Source: Microvelia longipes
Taxonomy: Eukaryota; Arthropoda; Insecta; Hemiptera; Veliidae
Reading direction: 5' to 3'
Assembly: GCA_018340805.1 (NCBI GenBank)
Contig: JACMZG010001913.1
Location: 20,238,197 to 20,302,196, forward strand
Length of the DNA: 64,000 nucleotides
Shown: piece by piece, positions 59,647 to 64,000 of the stretch
Layout of the letters: each line of letters opens with the position of its first letter
Numbering within the stretch: the first letter of the stretch is position 1
The notes under the pieces: model-generated
Databases searched by the model: none
Told to the model about the DNA's origin: nothing
What the model saw: only the letters and a program-made list of their open reading frames with translations
Made by a program: the position numbers and the translations under genes

Positions 59647-59970
59647 GTTGGTTCCTTATTTGTTGGAATAGAGTATTTTCATTTTAAAATTCTTACTTTT
59701 TCATTTTGATTTTAAAATGACCTTGCCATTAGAGCAACACATGCCCATAGCGTCTCTTTCTAATACTTCAGTTGTTGACAGTGAGTGTCAAAATTATTCA
59801 TTAAACTAATTAAAAAATAGCAAGCTACACATAATCGTATCTTTGTCGTAATTGAATGCCCTTTTATTAAGATTGTCCATGTCCTTAAATTAATCTGACG
59901 TAAATCCGTTATTGATGCAGGTTGGTTCCTTATTTGTTGAAATAGAGTATTTTGATTTTAAAATTCTTAC
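59627..59970 (+). repeat. Duplicated exon end and donor region
   Basis: 59627-59695 (the last 20 nt of the exon, GTTGGT donor and 49 nt of intron) recurs at 59901-59970 with about two mismatches. The second copy has a donor but no exon start before it. Confidence 0.9.
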
Positions 59971-59984
59971 TATTTTCTTCATTC

Positions 59985-60033
59985 CACATCGCCTACTCTA
60001 AGAGCATTAGCGGTAAATAATATATAATATATA

Positions 60034-60088
<55 letters not shown>

Positions 60089-60090
60089 TA
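59985..60090 (-). repeat. (TA)n with a conserved flanking tag, copy 1
   Basis: On the minus strand the sequence ttaccgctaatgctcttaga continues 'gtaggcgatgtgg'. The same tag lies on the plus strand at about 62130-62163 next to (TA)n. The two copies are inverted relative to each other. Confidence 0.75.
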
Positions 60091-60109
60091 ATAAGTTGAA
60101 AATTTTGAT

Positions 60110-60430
60110 TGCTTATAACTCGATGACTACTTAAAGGATCTAGAGCAAAGTTTAAACTTAGACTAATCATATATCAGAAGGTGTCATTAACTATGTCAGA
60201 TCAGTGCTAAAATAACAGTTGAAGATTAGTGTAAAAATTAATTTTTTGAGTGCTTACAGCTCGGAATCTAATTGATAGATCTTGACTAAACTTTAAACCT
60301 TTTAAGTCTTATCGGTACCCGTTTAAAAATAATATGGGTTTAGTGTAACACTAACTTTAAGTACTTACAGATTGCAATCTAATCGATGGATCTTGACTAA
60401 ACTCTACAACTAAAGGACTCATAGGCCATA
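60110..60430 (+). repeat. Degenerate tandem repeat, about 115-bp unit
   Basis: Three diverged units containing 'gcttacag..[t/c]cg[g]aatctaat.gat[a/g]gatcttgactaaac', spaced about 110-125 bp. Confidence 0.7.
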
Positions 60431-60747
60431 TTGACCACGTTATGTGTCTCAACAAAATTCCTTCACAAATAACAATATGCGTGTATTGAATTTTTCAATT
60501 TGTGGCCTATTTTGTTATGAATATTATTGTACTCTCATTATAAGTTAAAACACACGATTTAAGAATTGAACTTATCGAAACAAGCAACTTACTAAGAAGT
60601 CATAAAGCACGGCTTGAGAATCACCGGATGGACAAAAACATCTTAAAAAGGAATTTTCTTACTTACAAGAAAAACAGTTGTTTTTGTAATTCTCAAAGGA
60701 ATAATTTGTAGTTTGATAAATAAAATATTTGCCGAGCGAAGCTCAGG

Positions 60748-60860
60748 TATTACTGCTAGTAATAACTGTAATAAAGGCATTACTGCTAGTAATACCTGTA
60801 ATAAAGGTATTACTGCTAGTAATACCTGTAATAAAGGTATTACTGCTTGTAATAAATAAA
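60748..60860 (+). repeat. 30-bp tandem repeat, four copies
   Basis: The unit ggtattactgctagtaatac plus 'ctgtaataaa' is repeated head to tail, the last copy with 'ttg' for 'tag'. Each unit is partly palindromic (attact-gctag-agtaat). Confidence 0.92.
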
Positions 60861-61044
60861 TAAATAATATCATAAATAAAAAAATAAAATAAGAAAAATA
60901 AGTAATGCGCTATTGTTCAGGTTTCTAAACTGGAAAATTTTAGCAAGACCTGGATTGCTGAGCAAAAAGTATTACAAAGATATTTCGCCTATCTTACGGA
61001 CCTCAATGCAAGAACTTTTTTGACTAATATATTTTGAAATTCGT

Positions 61045-61680
61045 TTATATCATATGGTAGTATGCCACTTAAATGAATTAGTTATATGATGAAATGATAT
61101 AGGACAACAACCCTGTGGCAGAAAGCGCGGGGGCTGCAATCCTTGTTTATTGTTTTTTGGGAGCGGTATCCTAAAAATTGATAAGGGTGATCGATATTGT
61201 TTTTCTTTCCAGAGGGCGGCACCTCCGAAATTGATGTGAAAGACCTGACAAAAGAAATTTTCTGTTGGCTCAAAATCCGTTTCAGGCAACAAGAAGTTGT
61301 TTAGATATATTTTTTTTCTAGGGACAGCACTCCCAAAAATTTATAAGGCAGACCTATTTGCTTAAAATCTATTTCAGGCCAAAAAAAGTTGTTTAAAGTA
61401 TTTTTTGTGGGGGGGGGACACCCCCAAAATTGATGAGGGGGTCTGACCAAAAATAATTTAAAATCAAATACAAAAATGACTGTGACAAAATTTATTTATA
61501 ACAGGGCCCCTCTAAAATTGATGAGGAAATCCGACAAAAAAAAAAAGATAAAATACACAAAATCTTTGCAGCTACGCGGCGTCGGCTCCCAGTGGCCACT
61601 TCGTTGCCACATGGTTGTTGTCTTTTATCAGTTCGTCCTTTTAGTAGTTTATATAAGTGGCATACTGCCACGATATAAGC
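61045..61680. mobile_element. Inverted-repeat element with internal tandem units
   Basis: The left end (tcatatggtagtatgccact, with 'gacaacaaccctgtggcag' further in) matches the inverted right end (about 61600-61680, 'gttgttgtc' and 'agtggcatactgccac'). Between them are four degenerate repeats of a unit with 'ccaaaattgatgaggg..tctgacc'. Confidence 0.75.
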
Positions 61681-62029
61681 TAATTTTCAAATTTATTAAT
61701 CAAAGAAACGGATTTGTTTACATTATGTTATATATGTCAATCTATAACACCGGAACTAATACTGATGATAAAATGTAACTTCGTATTTTTGTTAACCGTA
61801 TATTGTTTTACTTATCTAATCAATTTCAGCTTGATCTAAACACTTTTTGAAGATTTGTGATTTTTTGAAATTTTTGGGGATCATTATTGTGGGTTAATAT
61901 CGTCACACATATTGCATAAACCATAGGGTTTAGGACATTAGCAAGATTGATATTAATAAAAGTTTTATTTCGATTCGAGAAAGCTATCGAAAGTTATCGT
62001 GTCTCATAAAAACGTCGAGGAACAAAAAT

Positions 62030-62290
<261 letters not shown>

Positions 62291-62497
62291 TAGATGAATA
62301 TAAAAATCAATACAAAAATTGTATCGAGGATTAGGTTATGAAAACTCAAGAAACCCCTGTTAAAAACATTAACAAAGCCAGCTCCTATAATAATTACTCT
62401 ATGAGGCTAGGTGCCAGCCTGCGAAACCAATTTAAGTAGGAAAGCTTAATATTAAAGCTACAAATATATTATCACACAAGTACTTAATTTTTTTCAG

Positions 62498-62640
62498 GTT
62501 ATGATGTTCCTGTATTAAGTGATAAATTAGATTGGATCGCTGTTATGTGCTATGACTACCACGGTCAGTGGGATAAAAAGACAGGTCACGTAGCTCCCAT
62601 GTACCCTCATGAAGATGACTTCGATGTTACATTTAATGCT
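62498..62640 (+). CDS. Cht10: Chitinase exon, GH18 domain 3
   Basis: The peptide GYDVPVLSDKLDWIAVMCYD then YHGQWDKKTGHVAPMYPHED carries the MxYDxHG motif. 143 nt, the same as 38879-39021. Donor GTAAGT. Confidence 0.96.
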
Positions 62641-62821
62641 GTAAGTTGTTACTTCATCTAGCAAATCTAATCATAGTTTATAGTTTTAGATAATTTAAGT
62701 TGAAAATGAGGAAAGTGTCAACCTATATATCTAGAATGGATTGTGTGTCGTGTATGGAGTACATACTAATTAATAGAAAATTTGAAGTAAATCTTTATTG
62801 GCGAAGAGCTTTGCGTATGTG

Positions 62822-62869
<48 letters not shown>

Positions 62870-62991
62870 TATATATATATATATCATATATGGGCCAGTC
62901 CCTCTCTGTCAGACGAAGAACATAGTTCGAAACGTTACTAATTTTATGTAAGTATTTTCTTAGTGTTTCCTATCTTAAATTCTGTATATTA

Positions 62992-63068
<77 letters not shown>

Positions 63069-63657
63069 AGGATATGCAATTTCGGAATTAGTTGGCGAAA
63101 CAGAATTGATTTCCCTCCATTACCCTCTCTACTTCTGTCGAGAAACAACCTCAAAGGTATATTTTTTTGATGAAAATAATTAGTATATGTAGAATCCAAT
63201 GTATGCACGAATCACTGTAATAGAATCACAGGTCTGGAGCCTTTCCGATTTTATGTTTATTTCTAGCATATCAGTAGTGTAGCAATTAATACTACATAAG
63301 AAAGGATGTGGTTTTAGTTGGATCATAATTTTTACTTATTAAAATGTTATTGCACGTTATACAATATATGTAGCAGACGCTTGTATTTATATGTATTTTT
63401 TGTCATGAGAAATGATGGAGAAAGTCAAGCTCGCAAGCCTTCTCCCTTTCTTACGTCATTTTACGTCATTTACTGTTTATTTTCCTAATAAAGTGTATTA
63501 TAGTAAAAAATGTATTCTATATAAAATTAATTGAAGAGTTTAATGGACTGTCATTCACTTCCTAGTTATGTATATAATTAGTGTGTATGTATATGTCTAA
63601 TAAAAGCAATACAATCAAATTTTTATAATATAAAATTATTATTGCAAATCTTTTCAG
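62641..63657 (+). other. Chitinase intron with TA tracts
   Basis: Donor GTAAGT, acceptor TTTCAG. It holds (TA)n at about 62825-62885 and 62996-63066, with a hammerhead-like relic between them. 63070-63650 shows nothing recognised. Confidence 0.75.
62905..62942 (+). repeat. Hammerhead-like relic
   Basis: The order cagacga, a short stem (agaac ata gttc), GAAA, then cgtt resembles a hammerhead core (CTGANGA...GAAA) with U4 changed to A. It is preceded by 'tatatgggcca' after a TA tract, as at 28415. Probably inactive. Confidence 0.4.
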
Positions 63658-63843
63658 AATTTCACGATGCATTATTGGGTAAAGAAAGGAGCTAATCCTA
63701 AAAAGCTTGTCATGGGAATGCCCATGTACGGACAGAGCTTCTCATTGGCAGAAGCTACCAATCACGGTCTTAATCAGCCAACTTACGGAGGCGGAGAAGC
63801 TGGAGACGGCACCAGGGCAAGGGGTTTCCTCTCCTATTATGAG
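63658..63843 (+). CDS. Cht10: Chitinase exon, GH18 domain 3
   Basis: The peptide NFTMHYWVKKGANPKKLVMG continues with MPMYGQSFSLAEA and a Gly-rich loop and ends GFLSYYE. 186 nt, the same as 40180-40365, in phase 0, donor GTAATA. The remaining exons of domain 3 lie beyond the window. Confidence 0.96.
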
Positions 63844-64000
63844 GTAATATCACTCCAAATTTTATTTTTATGGACTTATGCCATTTTATTTAGATTGTCA
63901 TTGTTCTTAAATTACTCTGACGTTAAGTGTTCACATTTAAATTGAAAATCTCGTTTTTCAGATATTATAGCAGCTCGCTGCTAAAATATTTGCGCAAATC
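63844..64000 (+). other. Chitinase intron (incomplete)
   Basis: AT-rich. A TTTTTCAG at 63954-63961 resembles an acceptor, but the frame after it meets a stop within three codons and lacks the expected GH18 sequence. A short palindrome (atttgcgcaaat) lies at the edge. Confidence 0.6.

Noticed and set aside
63962..64000. Next GH18 domain 3 exon after TTTTTCAG
   Set aside because: The expected phase-0 frame has a stop at the third codon and no 'IC..I..GW' motif; the real exon is probably beyond the window.

Overview
This looks like nuclear DNA of an insect, possibly a beetle, though the order cannot be shown from the window. It is AT-rich and gene-sparse, with GT-AG introns full of transposons, MITE-like inverted repeats, minisatellites and (TA)n tracts. 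The backbone is one very large plus-strand gene encoding a group II multidomain chitinase (Cht10 type). I place 25 exons between 740 and 63843. They total about 4.6 kb of coding sequence, are continuous in phase and have no internal stop. The gene starts left of the window (base 1 looks like the last base of an exon, followed by a consensus donor) and continues past the right edge.

Protein layout, left to right: (i) the rest of GH18 domain 1 (740-7294), whose catalytic Glu is replaced by Asn, so it is probably inactive; (ii) Ser/Thr/Trp-rich mucin-like linkers and the first CBM14 chitin-binding domain (8147-13070); (iii) CBM14-2 (16479-16656), then a 16.9-kb intron, then CBM14-3 (33569-33711 plus 33882 onward) and a linker; (iv) GH18 domain 2 (35466-54855), with an intact catalytic motif; (v) a Pro/Thr-rich linker and GH18 domain 3 (55303-63843 and beyond), also with an intact motif. 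Domains 2 and 3 share four consecutive exons of identical length (212, 136, 143 and 186 nt), the mark of a duplicated exon block. The catalytic and chitin-binding units would act together on cuticular chitin outside the cell during moulting.

The 11.2-kb intron inside GH18 domain 2 holds, on the minus strand, an intact 1186-codon intronless gene for diphosphoinositol-pentakisphosphate kinase (PPIP5K/VIP1), 45525-49085. Because this family normally has many introns, it looks like a retrocopy that kept its reading frame, or a gene that lost its introns.

The 16.9-kb intron holds a BEL/Pao LTR retrotransposon (17390-24806, minus strand, 5-bp target duplication). Its LTRs are nearly identical but its gag-pol is frameshifted. 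The same intron has two long minisatellites and remnants of Penelope-like retroelements.

The most unusual structure is a set of near-perfect inverted repeats (44056-44426 and 32062-32301). Each is flanked by a 12- or 14-bp target duplication, has the same short one-sided extension, and carries two divergent hammerhead-ribozyme-like cores. Diverged relatives lie near 2.3, 28.4, 58.2 and 62.9 kb, and a GIY-YIG endonuclease relic lies at 32.8 kb. Together they suggest Penelope-type foldback or retrozyme-like elements. The other introns hold several MITE families, a tRNA-derived SINE in two copies, foldback elements and tandem repeats.
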